Of a stretch of 64,000 nucleotides of DNA, positions 39,927 to 49,456 are shown one piece after another (position 1 is the first letter of the stretch; each line of letters starts with the position of its first letter). The stretch spans positions 1-64,000 of the forward strand of contig JACDOK010000003.1 of the NCBI GenBank assembly GCA_017656185.1, read 5' to 3'. A model generated the notes under the pieces. It ran no database searches. It was not told the DNA's origin and saw nothing but the letters and a program-made list of their open reading frames with translations. Source of the DNA: Peptococcaceae bacterium (lineage in GTDB: Bacteria > Bacillota > Desulfotomaculia > Desulfotomaculales > JACDOK01). A program made the position numbers and the translations under genes.

Positions 39927-40613
39927 ATGAAAATAAGTGTCCTGATTATTGAGGATGACCCTATGGTAGCAGAAGTTAATAAAGAATTTGTGACAGCATC
40001 ACCACCATTTAAGGTGGTAAGTATCGCTGCCAGGGGAAGAGAAGCGTTACGCCTTTGTAAAGAACAGAAACCCGATCTAATCCTTTTGGATATTTATCTT
40101 CCCGATATAGACGGGATAACCGTTCTGCACCGCATTAGAAAACAACAGTTGCCGATTGATGTAATAGTAATCTCAGCGGCGCAAGACATCTCAACTATTC
40201 AAAATGCGTTTCGCCTGGGTGCTGTTGACTACATCATTAAACCGTTTAAATATAACCGTTTTAAAAAAGCACTTGACTCGTATTATATAATGTACCAGAC
40301 CTTACACAAACGGGCATCCGTCGATCAGGAAACCCTTGATCGTATTACCGTAGGACGTACACCAACCTATGAAGAAAAGAAACTGCCCAAAGGGCTACAA
40401 GAACTGACTTTGAAGCAAGTTTATTTGTTTTTATTAAACCATAAAGGCAGCCTGTCAGCTGAAGAAGTAGCAGCCGGGGTTGGGTTGGCCCGGGTAACGG
40501 CGCGAAGATACCTGGAATACCTTAAAAGAACAGGCAAGGTATCATTGGAACTGCAATATGGTTCTATCGGGCGTCCCGTGAACCGTTATTACGTTTGTGA
40601 TCAAAAAGAATAA
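39927..40613 (+). CDS. CitB/DcuR-type response regulator
   Basis: MKISVLIIEDDPMVAEVNKEFV; LILLDIYLPDIDGI; C-terminal HTH (SAEEVAAGVGLARVTARRYLEYL); start at ATG 39927. Confidence 0.92.
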   Translation: MKISVLIIEDDPMVAEVNKEFVTASPPFKVVSIAARGREALRLCKEQKPDLILLDIYLPDIDGITVLHRIRKQQLPIDVIVISAAQDISTIQNAFRLGAVDYIIKPFKYNRFKKALDSYYIMYQTLHKRASVDQETLDRITVGRTPTYEEKKLPKGLQELTLKQVYLFLLNHKGSLSAEEVAAGVGLARVTARRYLEYLKRTGKVSLELQYGSIGRPVNRYYVCDQKE

Positions 40614-40982
40614 AATAATCATAAAGAACTAAAGGTTGTCTCTCCTTTTTCTTTTGTTTTAGAATTTTCTAAAAGTAAGCTTATTAATCCCCAATCATAT
40701 ACACTATTTTGGAAGGAATATTCATTTAAAATAACATTTTTTACCCACAAGTATTTAATTGTATGGTTATGTTATTGGCGCTCGCGCCTTCTTTATTTAT
40801 GTTGGCTATGACTAATGTTCACTAGAGGCATCTATTTCCCGTTTACCATTCTTTTTACCGGGACATTGGTGCTGAGTTATCAGATGCCGTGCAACTAGTT
40901 ACCTAAGGAGGTGAAAGTTCTCGTTCCAGCCGGGTTTTATAAAACCATTACTTAGAGAAAAACATGGGAGGTTAAGTAAAAT

Positions 40983-42014
40983 ATGAAGAGGCGTAGTTGG
41001 ATAGCTTTACTAGGGGTATTGTTGATCGGAATTTTTGCCTTTACCATTGTTGGCTGCGGCGGAGGCGGTGAAAGCACCGAAGGCGGAAGTGAACAACCTG
41101 AAAAACTCGTTATGAAGTTCTCTCACGTAGTAGCTGAAAAGACCCCGAAAGGTCAAGCCGCTTTGAAGTTTGCAAAGTTGGTTGCCGAGAAGTCTGGAGG
41201 CACGATGGAGGTTCAGGTTTACCCGTCTTCATCCCTATACACGGACCATGAAGAACTGGAAGCCCTGATTTCCAACAATTGCCAGTTTATCGCTCCTTCA
41301 GTTACTAAACTGGTTAAATTAAATCCCTCGTTCCAGATTGTGGATATGCCGTTCCTGTTTAAAGACAGCCAACAGGCCTATAACTTCTTTGATAGTGAAG
41401 AAGGTCAGGCCCTCCTGCACAGCCTGGAGGACAAAGGCATTCTTGGTTTGGCCTGGTGGCCTAACGGTACTAAAAACTTTACAAACTCCGTACGTCCTTT
41501 GAAACGCCCGGAAGACTTCAAAAACCTCAAATTCCGCACTCAGAGTGGCGCTTTGCTAACCGCCCAGTTTGAAGCCCTGGATGCCGGTGCACAGCCAATG
41601 GCCTTCTCTGAGGTCTATCAAGCACTGCAGAACGGTACTGTAGACGGCCAGGAAAACACTTTCAACAACATTTGGACCCAAAAGTATCCTGAAGTTCAAA
41701 AATATATGACCGTTTCCCATCACGGACGCTTGGACTATGCCGTCCTGACCAATACCACATTCTGGAACAGCCTGACTGACGAACAGAAACAAATTATCAC
41801 AGAGGCAATGGAAGAAGCAACTGCCTATGCCAGAGAACTGGCCGACAAACTTAATCAGGACGCTTTTGAAAAGATCAAGGAATCCGGTAAACTTGAGATT
41901 TACACATTAACTGATGAAGACCGTCAGGCCTTCATCGAAGCGATGCAGCCTGTTTATGATGAATTTGGTCCTAAGATTGGCGAAGACCTGATCGAAGCAG
42001 CACGTAACAGCTAA
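40983..42014 (+). CDS. dctP: TRAP transporter solute-binding protein DctP (lipoprotein)
   Basis: 343 aa; lipobox TIVGCGGGG; KFSHVVAEKTPKGQAALKFAKLV; RTQSGALLTAQFEALDAGAQPMAFSEVYQALQNGTVDGQENTF. Confidence 0.94.
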   Translation: MKRRSWIALLGVLLIGIFAFTIVGCGGGGESTEGGSEQPEKLVMKFSHVVAEKTPKGQAALKFAKLVAEKSGGTMEVQVYPSSSLYTDHEELEALISNNCQFIAPSVTKLVKLNPSFQIVDMPFLFKDSQQAYNFFDSEEGQALLHSLEDKGILGLAWWPNGTKNFTNSVRPLKRPEDFKNLKFRTQSGALLTAQFEALDAGAQPMAFSEVYQALQNGTVDGQENTFNNIWTQKYPEVQKYMTVSHHGRLDYAVLTNTTFWNSLTDEQKQIITEAMEEATAYARELADKLNQDAFEKIKESGKLEIYTLTDEDRQAFIEAMQPVYDEFGPKIGEDLIEAARNS

Positions 42015-42036
42015 AAACAAAACGAGCAGGGACATA

Positions 42037-42064
42037 AGGGGCGGGGCACGTACGTCCCGCCCCT
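42037..42064 (+). terminator. Strong hairpin between dctP and dctQ
   Basis: AGGGGCGGG-GCACGTACGT-CCCGCCCCT, perfect 9-bp arms, no strong T-tract. Confidence 0.65.
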
Positions 42065-42092
42065 ATTCCTTGTCTAAAGGGGGCGATAGGAA

Positions 42093-42632
42093 ATGCTGCA
42101 GAAGTTATGGAAGTGGTACGCCGTTTTCGAAGATTACTTAGCAGGCAGCCTACTGTTTCTAGGTTTAGGCATGGTGCTGATTAACGTTATTCTTCGGTAC
42201 GTGCCGTCCTGGCGTCCGGTGGCCTGGGTTGACGAGTATTCCGTATGGCTCGTCGTGTGGGGTACACTTATTGGGACCGCGGTAGCCCTGAGGAATGATC
42301 ACCATATCAAGGTAATGATGTTGTACAATTTTTTGCCCCTACGCGCCAAGCGATGGGTCAGCGTATTTGCAAACAGTCTGGGACTTGTTTTCGCGGTCTT
42401 TTTTGCTTATTACGGCAAAAAACTGGTAGATTTTTACCTTTTAACCGGAATGCGCAGTGTCAATACCCAAACACCGGAGTGGATCATTGCTCTTGTTATG
42501 CCTATTACGGGAATAATGCTGTCCATCCGTTTTGTCGAAAAGCTGGTGATCTTATTGTGGAATGGTGGTAAAATTTGGTTTGAAAAAGAAGCAGAAAGGA
42601 AAATAGACCATGGCGACATTAGCACTATTTAG
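42093..42632 (+). CDS. dctQ: TRAP transporter small permease DctQ
   Basis: 179 aa, four-TM pattern; AWVDEYSVWLVVWGTLIGTAVALRNDHHIKV. Confidence 0.93.
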   Translation: MLQKLWKWYAVFEDYLAGSLLFLGLGMVLINVILRYVPSWRPVAWVDEYSVWLVVWGTLIGTAVALRNDHHIKVMMLYNFLPLRAKRWVSVFANSLGLVFAVFFAYYGKKLVDFYLLTGMRSVNTQTPEWIIALVMPITGIMLSIRFVEKLVILLWNGGKIWFEKEAERKIDHGDISTI

Positions 42633-43893
42633 CATTTTTATCGTTCTTTTCTTACTTAATGTACCAATTGCCATTGCTCTTGCGGTAGCCGCCACCATTG
42701 TTATCGCTGCGACCAGTGATTACAACTTCTTCATGATTGTGCAACGGATGTACGCCGCGCTTCTGGCACCTGCCTTAATGTGTATACCGGCCTTTGTCTT
42801 TGCCGGGGTTGTTATGTCCCGGGGCGGTATTGCCAAATACCTGATTCACTCATTGAGAGCCTGGTTTGGTCATCTGCCCGGCGGCCTGGCCGTGGTTACC
42901 ATTATGGCCTGCGCCATTTTCGCCGCTATTTCCGGGTCCAGCCCCGCCACAGCAGCAGCTATTGGTGCCATTATGCTGCCCGCTTTACTCCAAGGCGGCT
43001 ACTCCAAACGTTATTCTATGGGCCTTATCGCAGCGTCGGGTACGTTGGGTATCCTAATTCCGCCAAGTGTAGTAATGGTGGTTTACGGGATTACCGTTGA
43101 GGAATCGATCGGCAAACTGTTTATGGGGGGGCTCATTCCAGGCGCATTACTGGCCCTTATTTTAATTGCATCAGCTATCCTTCTGGCAGTGAAACGTGAC
43201 TACGGGCGGGCCGATAAAGCCACCTGGCAGGAAAGATGGCATTCAACCCTCAAGGCCTTGCCCGGTTTTGTTCTGCCTTTCTTTATCCTTGGATCTATTT
43301 ATACCGGGCTATGTACACCTACCGAAGCTGCTGTCTTATCAGTTTTTTACGCTTTGGCAGTATCAGCTTTCATATATAAAGAGCTGAAGCTGAAAGACAT
43401 TCGTATCATTTTTCGAGAAGCGGTCAATATTAGCTCTATGATCTTCCTGGTCATCGCCGCGGCAATGGTCTTCTGCTTGTTCCTGACCTATAACCAGATT
43501 CCCATGCATGTTTCACAGTGGATTGCTGAAAATACGCTTAATAAGTATATGTTCATTTTGGCATGCAACCTTATGTTCTTTATTCTGGGTACCTTCCTAG
43601 AAGCGGTGTCCATTACATTAATTACGCTGCCGATATTATTACCAATGATCGAACACCTGGGTATCGACCTCATTCACTTTGGCGTCATTATGACCGTCAA
43701 TATGGAATTGGCCATGATCACACCACCCGTGGGCTTGAACCTGTTTGTGGTTAGTGCAATGGCCAAAGAACGCCTCGAGGAAGTAGTAAAAGGCGTACTG
43801 CCTTTTATATTCTTAATAGCGGCCTTCTTGGCACTTCTCGTTTTCTGGCCCGACCTTTCTACTTACATTCCGCGCGTACTAATGGTTAAATAG
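42610..43893 (+). CDS. dctM: TRAP transporter large permease DctM
   Basis: 427 aa; SGSSPATAAAIGAIMLPALLQGGYSKRYSMGLIAASGTLGILIPPSVVMVVYG. Confidence 0.95.
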   Translation: MATLALFSIFIVLFLLNVPIAIALAVAATIVIAATSDYNFFMIVQRMYAALLAPALMCIPAFVFAGVVMSRGGIAKYLIHSLRAWFGHLPGGLAVVTIMACAIFAAISGSSPATAAAIGAIMLPALLQGGYSKRYSMGLIAASGTLGILIPPSVVMVVYGITVEESIGKLFMGGLIPGALLALILIASAILLAVKRDYGRADKATWQERWHSTLKALPGFVLPFFILGSIYTGLCTPTEAAVLSVFYALAVSAFIYKELKLKDIRIIFREAVNISSMIFLVIAAAMVFCLFLTYNQIPMHVSQWIAENTLNKYMFILACNLMFFILGTFLEAVSITLITLPILLPMIEHLGIDLIHFGVIMTVNMELAMITPPVGLNLFVVSAMAKERLEEVVKGVLPFIFLIAAFLALLVFWPDLSTYIPRVLMVK

Positions 43894-43920
43894 TAGCTTA
43901 CTAATTAAGGAGGAATATAA

Positions 43921-44763
43921 TTGCGCACCGTTGACGCCAGCGTAATAAGTGAAACGGTAGCCGGACTTTGTATCGAAGCAGCTACCGTACTGGAAGAAGA
44001 TATTGAGGAAGCATTGCATAAGGCGCGAGACCATGAGGAATCCCCGGTGGGCAAGGAGATACTTACCCAGTTGCTGCAAAATGCTGAAATAGCAAAACGC
44101 AATAAAATCCCTATGTGCCAGGATACCGGTATCGTTGTTGCGTTGGTGGAGATAGGGCAGGAGGTTGTAATCACTGGAGGCAATCTTTACGAAGCTATTG
44201 CTCAGGGAGTACGCAAGGGGTATCAAAAAGGATATCTTCGCAAATCTGTCGTTAATAATCCCATAGAACGCAAGAATACTAACGATAATACGCCTCCTGT
44301 GGTTCACTACAAAATAGTTCCCGGTGATGCCCTGCGCATTACCATATTACCTAAAGGGGCGGGCAGTGAAAATATGAGCGCCCTAAAAATGCTCAAACCT
44401 GCCGATGGCATTGATGGCGTAATAAAATTTGTGCTGGACACCGTTAAAGCTGCCGGTCCCAACGCTTGCCCGCCATTGACAGTAGGAGTAGGCATCGGTG
44501 GAACTATGGAAAAAGCGGCCCTTATGGCCAAAGAAGCTCTTACAAGACCACTCGGCCAGCGCCACCCCCTGCCATTTATAGCCGAACTGGAACAAGTACT
44601 GGAGGAAAAACTTAATGCACTGGGCATTGGACCTATGGGCTTAGGAGGACGTATTACTGTCTTAGCCGTACATATTGAGGTATTTGCTACTCATATCGCA
44701 TCCCTCCCGGTGGCAGTAAATCTTAATTGCCATGCCTGCCGGCATAAGACGGCTGTGTTATAA
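43921..44763 (+). CDS. fumA: fumarate hydratase alpha subunit (class I, two-subunit)
   Basis: 280 aa; MCQDTGIVVALVEIGQEV; HCHAC-like NLNCHACRHKTAVL. Confidence 0.93.
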   Translation: MRTVDASVISETVAGLCIEAATVLEEDIEEALHKARDHEESPVGKEILTQLLQNAEIAKRNKIPMCQDTGIVVALVEIGQEVVITGGNLYEAIAQGVRKGYQKGYLRKSVVNNPIERKNTNDNTPPVVHYKIVPGDALRITILPKGAGSENMSALKMLKPADGIDGVIKFVLDTVKAAGPNACPPLTVGVGIGGTMEKAALMAKEALTRPLGQRHPLPFIAELEQVLEEKLNALGIGPMGLGGRITVLAVHIEVFATHIASLPVAVNLNCHACRHKTAVL

Positions 44764-44793
44764 AGGTAAAGTATCTGAAATCCAAGGAGGCAT

Positions 44794-45354
44794 ATGATGG
44801 ACGTAATAAGCATTACTACGCCACTTAATGAAGAAACAATTCTCAATCTCCGTGTGGGCCAGCGGGTACTGTTGAATGGCAAGCTCTTCACGGCACGTGA
44901 TGCCGCTCATAAGAAAATGATAGATTTAATTCGGCAAAAAAAACCACTACCTATCGATGTTAGAAACCAAATTATATACTATGTGGGCCCCACACCGGCA
45001 CCACCCGGTAGACCTGTAGGAGCCGCCGGGCCTACCACCGCAGGTCGGATGGACTCTTATGCTCCCGAACTCATTGCTTTAGGATTAAAGGGTATGATCG
45101 GTAAAGGATATCGGTCACCCGAAGTCATTGAAGCTATGCAGAAGTACAAAGCAGTATATTTCGCTGCCGTGGGCGGCGCGGGTGCTCTTCTCAGCCAATG
45201 CATTCAAGAGGTTGAGTTAATCGCCTACCCGGAGTTGGGACCCGAAGCGATATATCAATTCACTGTGAAGAATTTTCCGGTTATAGTTGCCAACGATATT
45301 TACGGTGGCGATCTTTACCGTGACGGACAAAAGACGTATGCCATCAATTGTTAA
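44794..45354 (+). CDS. fumB: fumarate hydratase beta subunit
   Basis: 186 aa; YYVGPTPAPPGRPVGAAGPTTAGRMDSYAPELIALGLKGMIGKG. Confidence 0.94.
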   Translation: MMDVISITTPLNEETILNLRVGQRVLLNGKLFTARDAAHKKMIDLIRQKKPLPIDVRNQIIYYVGPTPAPPGRPVGAAGPTTAGRMDSYAPELIALGLKGMIGKGYRSPEVIEAMQKYKAVYFAAVGGAGALLSQCIQEVELIAYPELGPEAIYQFTVKNFPVIVANDIYGGDLYRDGQKTYAINC

Positions 45355-45387
45355 TGCTAGGTAAGTAAATATAATAATTTAGGTGAT

Positions 45388-45420
45388 AAACGGGTGTAAA
45401 GGAAGTAACACCCGTTTTTT
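45388..45420 (+). terminator. Rho-independent terminator after fumarase
   Basis: AAACGGGTGT...ACACCCGTTT followed by TTT. Confidence 0.85.
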
Positions 45421-45443
45421 GTTGCTTATAAGAAGCTTTTGTA

Positions 45444-45472
45444 TTGTTTGATAACTCACCTTAGGTTATAAT
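45444..45472 (+). promoter_or_regulatory. Candidate sigma-A promoter for malic enzyme
   Basis: TTGTTT-17 bp-TATAAT upstream of the GTG at 45517. Confidence 0.5.
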
Positions 45473-45516
45473 GTATTATAGGATATTGTATACATAGAAA
45501 CAAGAGGTGGCAATGT

Positions 45517-46704
45517 GTGTTTTCTCGTGATGAAGCCATCGCGTTACACCGTAAATTAAAAGGGAAAATATCCATTTCTCCTAAAATTCCCATCACTACA
45601 TATGAAGAATTATCGCTGGCATATACTCCCGGCGTGGCTGTTCCCTGCCAGGAAATACACCATAATAAAGACCTTGTCTACCAGTACACCGCCAAACAGA
45701 ATTTGGTGGCGATAGTCTCGAACGGTACAGCGGTGCTTGGGTTAGGAAATATTGGACCGGAAGCCGCCCTCCCGGTAATGGAGGGTAAATCTATGCTCTT
45801 TAAAGCCTTTGCCGGGATTGATGCTATACCGTTATGTATTAAAGCAACTTCTGTAGAAGAAGTAGTGCAATTTGTAACACAAATTGCGCCTACATTTGGA
45901 GGTATCAATTTAGAAGATATTGCGGCGCCAGAATGTTTTAAAATTGAGCAGGAACTAAAAAGACGCTTAGATATTCCCGTTTTCCACGATGACCAACACG
46001 GAACGGCTGTTGTTGTAGTAGCCGGTCTTCTCAATGCTTTTAAACTGACTAACAGAAAACCTGCCGCCGCTAAAGTAGTTATAAACGGTGCGGGCTCGGC
46101 AGGAATCGCTATTGCCCATCTATTGTTAAAGTTAGGAATTAAACACATAATTGTTTGTGACAGTAAAGGCATTCTGTATCCCGGACGAAACTTCGGTACC
46201 AACCCGTACAAAGAAGAAATCTCCCGTTTAACTAACCCAGACAGAATACAAGGCGGGCTTGCCGATGCACTTGTGGATGCCGACGTCTTTATCGGGGTAT
46301 CCAAGGCCGATATCCTCACACCTGATATGATTAAAAAAATGCAGCAGAATCCTATCATTTTTGCTTTGGCGAATCCGGATCCAGAAATTCATCCTCAGTT
46401 GGCCTTAGAAGCCGGTGCTGCCGTAGTTGCCACCGGGCGCTCGGACTACCCTAACCAGGTGAATAATGTGCTTGCCTTTCCCGGAATCTTTAAAGGAGCT
46501 TTAACTGTCCGGGCAACCGATATTAATGCTTCAATGAAGCTGGCTGCTGCCCAGGCCATTGCCAACCTGGCTGCCAAAGAGTTAAGAAAAGACTATATCA
46601 TACCCAAACCTTTGGACGGTAGAGTGGTCGAAGCTGTTGCCAAGGCCACAGCGGCAGCCGCTATAGAGACGGGCGCAGCGCGAGTTCTAACCGTTAAGAA
46701 ATAG
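45517..46704 (+). CDS. NAD-dependent malic enzyme
   Basis: 395 aa; YTPGVAVPCQEI, VFHDDQHGTAVVVVAGLLNA, NGAGSAGIAIAHLL. Confidence 0.95.
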   Translation: MFSRDEAIALHRKLKGKISISPKIPITTYEELSLAYTPGVAVPCQEIHHNKDLVYQYTAKQNLVAIVSNGTAVLGLGNIGPEAALPVMEGKSMLFKAFAGIDAIPLCIKATSVEEVVQFVTQIAPTFGGINLEDIAAPECFKIEQELKRRLDIPVFHDDQHGTAVVVVAGLLNAFKLTNRKPAAAKVVINGAGSAGIAIAHLLLKLGIKHIIVCDSKGILYPGRNFGTNPYKEEISRLTNPDRIQGGLADALVDADVFIGVSKADILTPDMIKKMQQNPIIFALANPDPEIHPQLALEAGAAVVATGRSDYPNQVNNVLAFPGIFKGALTVRATDINASMKLAAAQAIANLAAKELRKDYIIPKPLDGRVVEAVAKATAAAAIETGAARVLTVKK

Positions 46705-46819
46705 AACTACTGGTATTGACATACTGGTATACCACAAGGTAGATTAATAAGTAACGAAAGTGCATGCTTTCACATTCACTAACCTCCGGTATTGCTATTT
46801 GCAGAGGAGGTAGGTATTT

Positions 46820-47116
46820 GTGGGCAAGCTGGTATATCTTTTTAAACCGGAAAAAACACCTAGCTGCGGGATAGTTAAATGCCCTAATTACCGACCGGCT
46901 GATCAAATAAAAGAAAGTTGGATCTATTATGCTACTCCGGAGATGTGCGGTACGTGTATTTTTTATGAGCCTTCGAAGGCGGGATGTATAAAATTGCCCT
47001 ATCTTAAGGAATGCATTTGTTATAAATGTGGGCGTTTTTCTCTGAGTCAACCAGGGACCACTTGCCCCTTGTGTGACGATATCCTGGTTGCCATTACGAG
47101 TCCTGTGGATTGGTGA
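46820..47116 (+). CDS. small cysteine-rich protein, putative zinc-binding
   Basis: 98 aa; CGIVKC, CGTC, C-x8-C, CICYKC, CPLC; RBS AGGAGG upstream. Confidence 0.7.
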   Translation: MGKLVYLFKPEKTPSCGIVKCPNYRPADQIKESWIYYATPEMCGTCIFYEPSKAGCIKLPYLKECICYKCGRFSLSQPGTTCPLCDDILVAITSPVDW

Positions 47117-47126
47117 ACAAAATACG

Positions 47127-48650
47127 CTAACTGTCTTTATCTTTTCTCGCAGGGGTTACCTTAAAAGGTTTTTCATCATTGGGATCTACAAAAGTAGTTT
47201 CCCGTTCCGGAATGGGTTTAGCTACAGGAGCCATAACCAGTGCCCGGAGATTAAAGGACTGTTCCTTCACATTAAGCTTACTGTGACGGTAACTATAAAC
47301 AAAATAGATGATTAGGCCAATAGCCATCCAGACCGCAAACCGTATCCAGGTCAAAGGTGGTAAATTAAGAATTAAAAATAATGATACAGCAATTGATACC
47401 AAAGGAGTGACCGGTGTGCCGGGCGTTTTAAAAGGGCGTGGTAAATCCGGTCTCTTTTTGCGCAAAATAAGTACTCCAACCGCAGTAATAATAAACGCGG
47501 TCAGGGTCCCGATGTTGGCAAGCTGCGCAACAATAGATATGGGTAAGAAACCCGCTGTTAATGCTACGACGCCCCCCGCAATTAGAATGCTAAAGTACGG
47601 TGTTTTATACTTGGGATGGACCCGCGCAAAAACGGGGGGCAATAGACCGTCCCGGGCCATAGCGAAAAAGATCCGACTCTGGGCATATAACATTACAACC
47701 AGGACACTACTTATACCTGCTAAAGCACCGATGGATACAATGAGACCCGCAAAAGGTATGCCGACACGTAAAAGGGCTGTAGCCACAGGGGAGGCGGTAT
47801 TTAACTGGCTGTAAGGCACGAGTCCGGTCAAAACAAGAGTAACCCCGATATACAGTATCGTGGATATTGCCAAGGATCCTATAATACCGATGGGAAGATC
47901 CCTTTGTGGTTTTTTAGTCTCTTCCGCAGCCGTTGCCACAGCATCAAATCCAATATAGGCAAAAAAGATGATGGCCGCTCCCTGGACAATACCGCTGGGA
48001 CCAAACGGTAGGAAGGGACGCCAGTTAGCGGGGTTTACATACTTTATCCCTAAAATTATGAATAACAGAATAACGGCTAATTTAATAAATACTATGACCC
48101 TATTGACCGAAGCGCTTTGTTTGGTGCCCCGGAAGACAAGATAGGCAATAAGAAATGTCACAAGAACGCCCGGCAGGTTTACAATACCGCCTTCGGCAGG
48201 AGAAGCAACCAGTGCCCGGGGCAGAGTAAAACCCACCGAACGCATCATATCGGTAAAGTAGGACCCCCACCCAATAGCTACTGCACCTAAAGCCACCATA
48301 TACTCCAGCATAAGGTTCCAACCGACAATCCAGGCCACGAATTCACCCAGGGCAGCATAACTGTAAGTATAGGCACTACCGGCAATCGGTATCGCGGAAG
48401 CCAGCTCAGCATAGACTAATGCCGCCAGTCCCGCAGCAATCCCGGCCAAGACAAAAGAAACAACCAAACCAGGGCCGGCGTACTGGGCCGCAGCCACCCC
48501 GGTAACTACAAATATGCCGGTACCGATGATCGCCCCGATGCCCAAGGCTACCAAATCAAGAGAACCTAAAGTTCTCGTAAGCCTGGAACCTTCTTTGCGT
48601 CGAATGAGTTCTCCTAAAGGCTTGGTGCGCCGGACACTCTGCTCCACCAT
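47127..48650 (-). CDS. APC family amino acid permease
   Basis: LGIGAIIGTGIFVVTGVAAAQYAGPGLVVSFVLAGIAAGLAALVYAELASAIPIAGSAYTYSYAALGE; start moved to ATG 48650 behind GGAGG. Confidence 0.94.
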   Translation of the reverse strand: MVEQSVRRTKPLGELIRRKEGSRLTRTLGSLDLVALGIGAIIGTGIFVVTGVAAAQYAGPGLVVSFVLAGIAAGLAALVYAELASAIPIAGSAYTYSYAALGEFVAWIVGWNLMLEYMVALGAVAIGWGSYFTDMMRSVGFTLPRALVASPAEGGIVNLPGVLVTFLIAYLVFRGTKQSASVNRVIVFIKLAVILLFIILGIKYVNPANWRPFLPFGPSGIVQGAAIIFFAYIGFDAVATAAEETKKPQRDLPIGIIGSLAISTILYIGVTLVLTGLVPYSQLNTASPVATALLRVGIPFAGLIVSIGALAGISSVLVVMLYAQSRIFFAMARDGLLPPVFARVHPKYKTPYFSILIAGGVVALTAGFLPISIVAQLANIGTLTAFIITAVGVLILRKKRPDLPRPFKTPGTPVTPLVSIAVSLFLILNLPPLTWIRFAVWMAIGLIIYFVYSYRHSKLNVKEQSFNLRALVMAPVAKPIPERETTFVDPNDEKPFKVTPARKDKDS

Positions 48651-48806
48651 GCCGTGGCCTCCATTTCCTTTATGGTATGGTAGTATAAGCAATTTGGAGG
48701 TTTGTTATCCAATACCACTAAAGCGATAGGTATAATAAAAGGAAAATTGACCCTATGATAGAAAATAAACTTACTGGCAAAAAACAAATACAAAGGGGGA
48801 TGAAAA

Positions 48807-49454
48807 ATGCGTATTTACTGGAAAGGACACGCCTGTTTTCTAATCGAATGTGAAGATGGCATCAATATTTTGACCGATCCATTTAACAATGAAGTAGGTT
48901 ATCCTATCCCGCAAGAAGAGATCAACATTGTCACCGTAAGCCACCAGCACTTCGACCATAACGCTGTTGATCTAGTTAAAGGCAGCCCCCACGTTATACA
49001 AAATCCCGGGGTTCATACGATCGGCAATAAGTCTTTTGAGGGTATACCGACCTTTCACGATAAGTCCGAGGGAAAAGAACGAGGAACAAATATCGTCTTT
49101 CTGATGAACATCGAAGGCGTTAGACTATGCCATTTAGGAGATCTGGGTCATCTCTTGGAAGAAAAGGACACGGCCCGCTTGGCAAATATTGACGTTTTAT
49201 TTATACCGGTAGGGGGACACTTTACCATCGATGCCTTGGAAGCATCCAAAATTGTAGCTGCCCTAAAACCCAAGATTACTGTTCCGATGCATTACAAAAC
49301 GGAATATCTGGATTTCCCTATCAGCCCTGTAGAGAACTTCACTAAGTTATACCAAAACGTAGAAACGCGCAATGTGCTTGAAGTCGATCCACAAGCCCTG
49401 CCACAACAACCTAAAACAATTGTCTTGAATTTACAGACCAGCAGTATCGACTAG
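48807..49454 (+). CDS. metallo-beta-lactamase-fold metal-dependent hydrolase (UlaG-like)
   Basis: 215 aa; YWKGHACFLIECEDGINILTDPF; VSHQHFDHN; HLGDLGH; PVGGHFTIDALEA; MHYKT. Confidence 0.92.
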   Translation: MRIYWKGHACFLIECEDGINILTDPFNNEVGYPIPQEEINIVTVSHQHFDHNAVDLVKGSPHVIQNPGVHTIGNKSFEGIPTFHDKSEGKERGTNIVFLMNIEGVRLCHLGDLGHLLEEKDTARLANIDVLFIPVGGHFTIDALEASKIVAALKPKITVPMHYKTEYLDFPISPVENFTKLYQNVETRNVLEVDPQALPQQPKTIVLNLQTSSID

Positions 49455-49456
49455 TC

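Noticed and set aside
45678-46358. 226 aa minus-strand ORF
   Set aside because: Antisense shadow of the clear malic enzyme gene; low-complexity translation with no motif
47308-47814. 168 aa plus-strand ORF
   Set aside because: Antisense to the APC permease; no supporting motif
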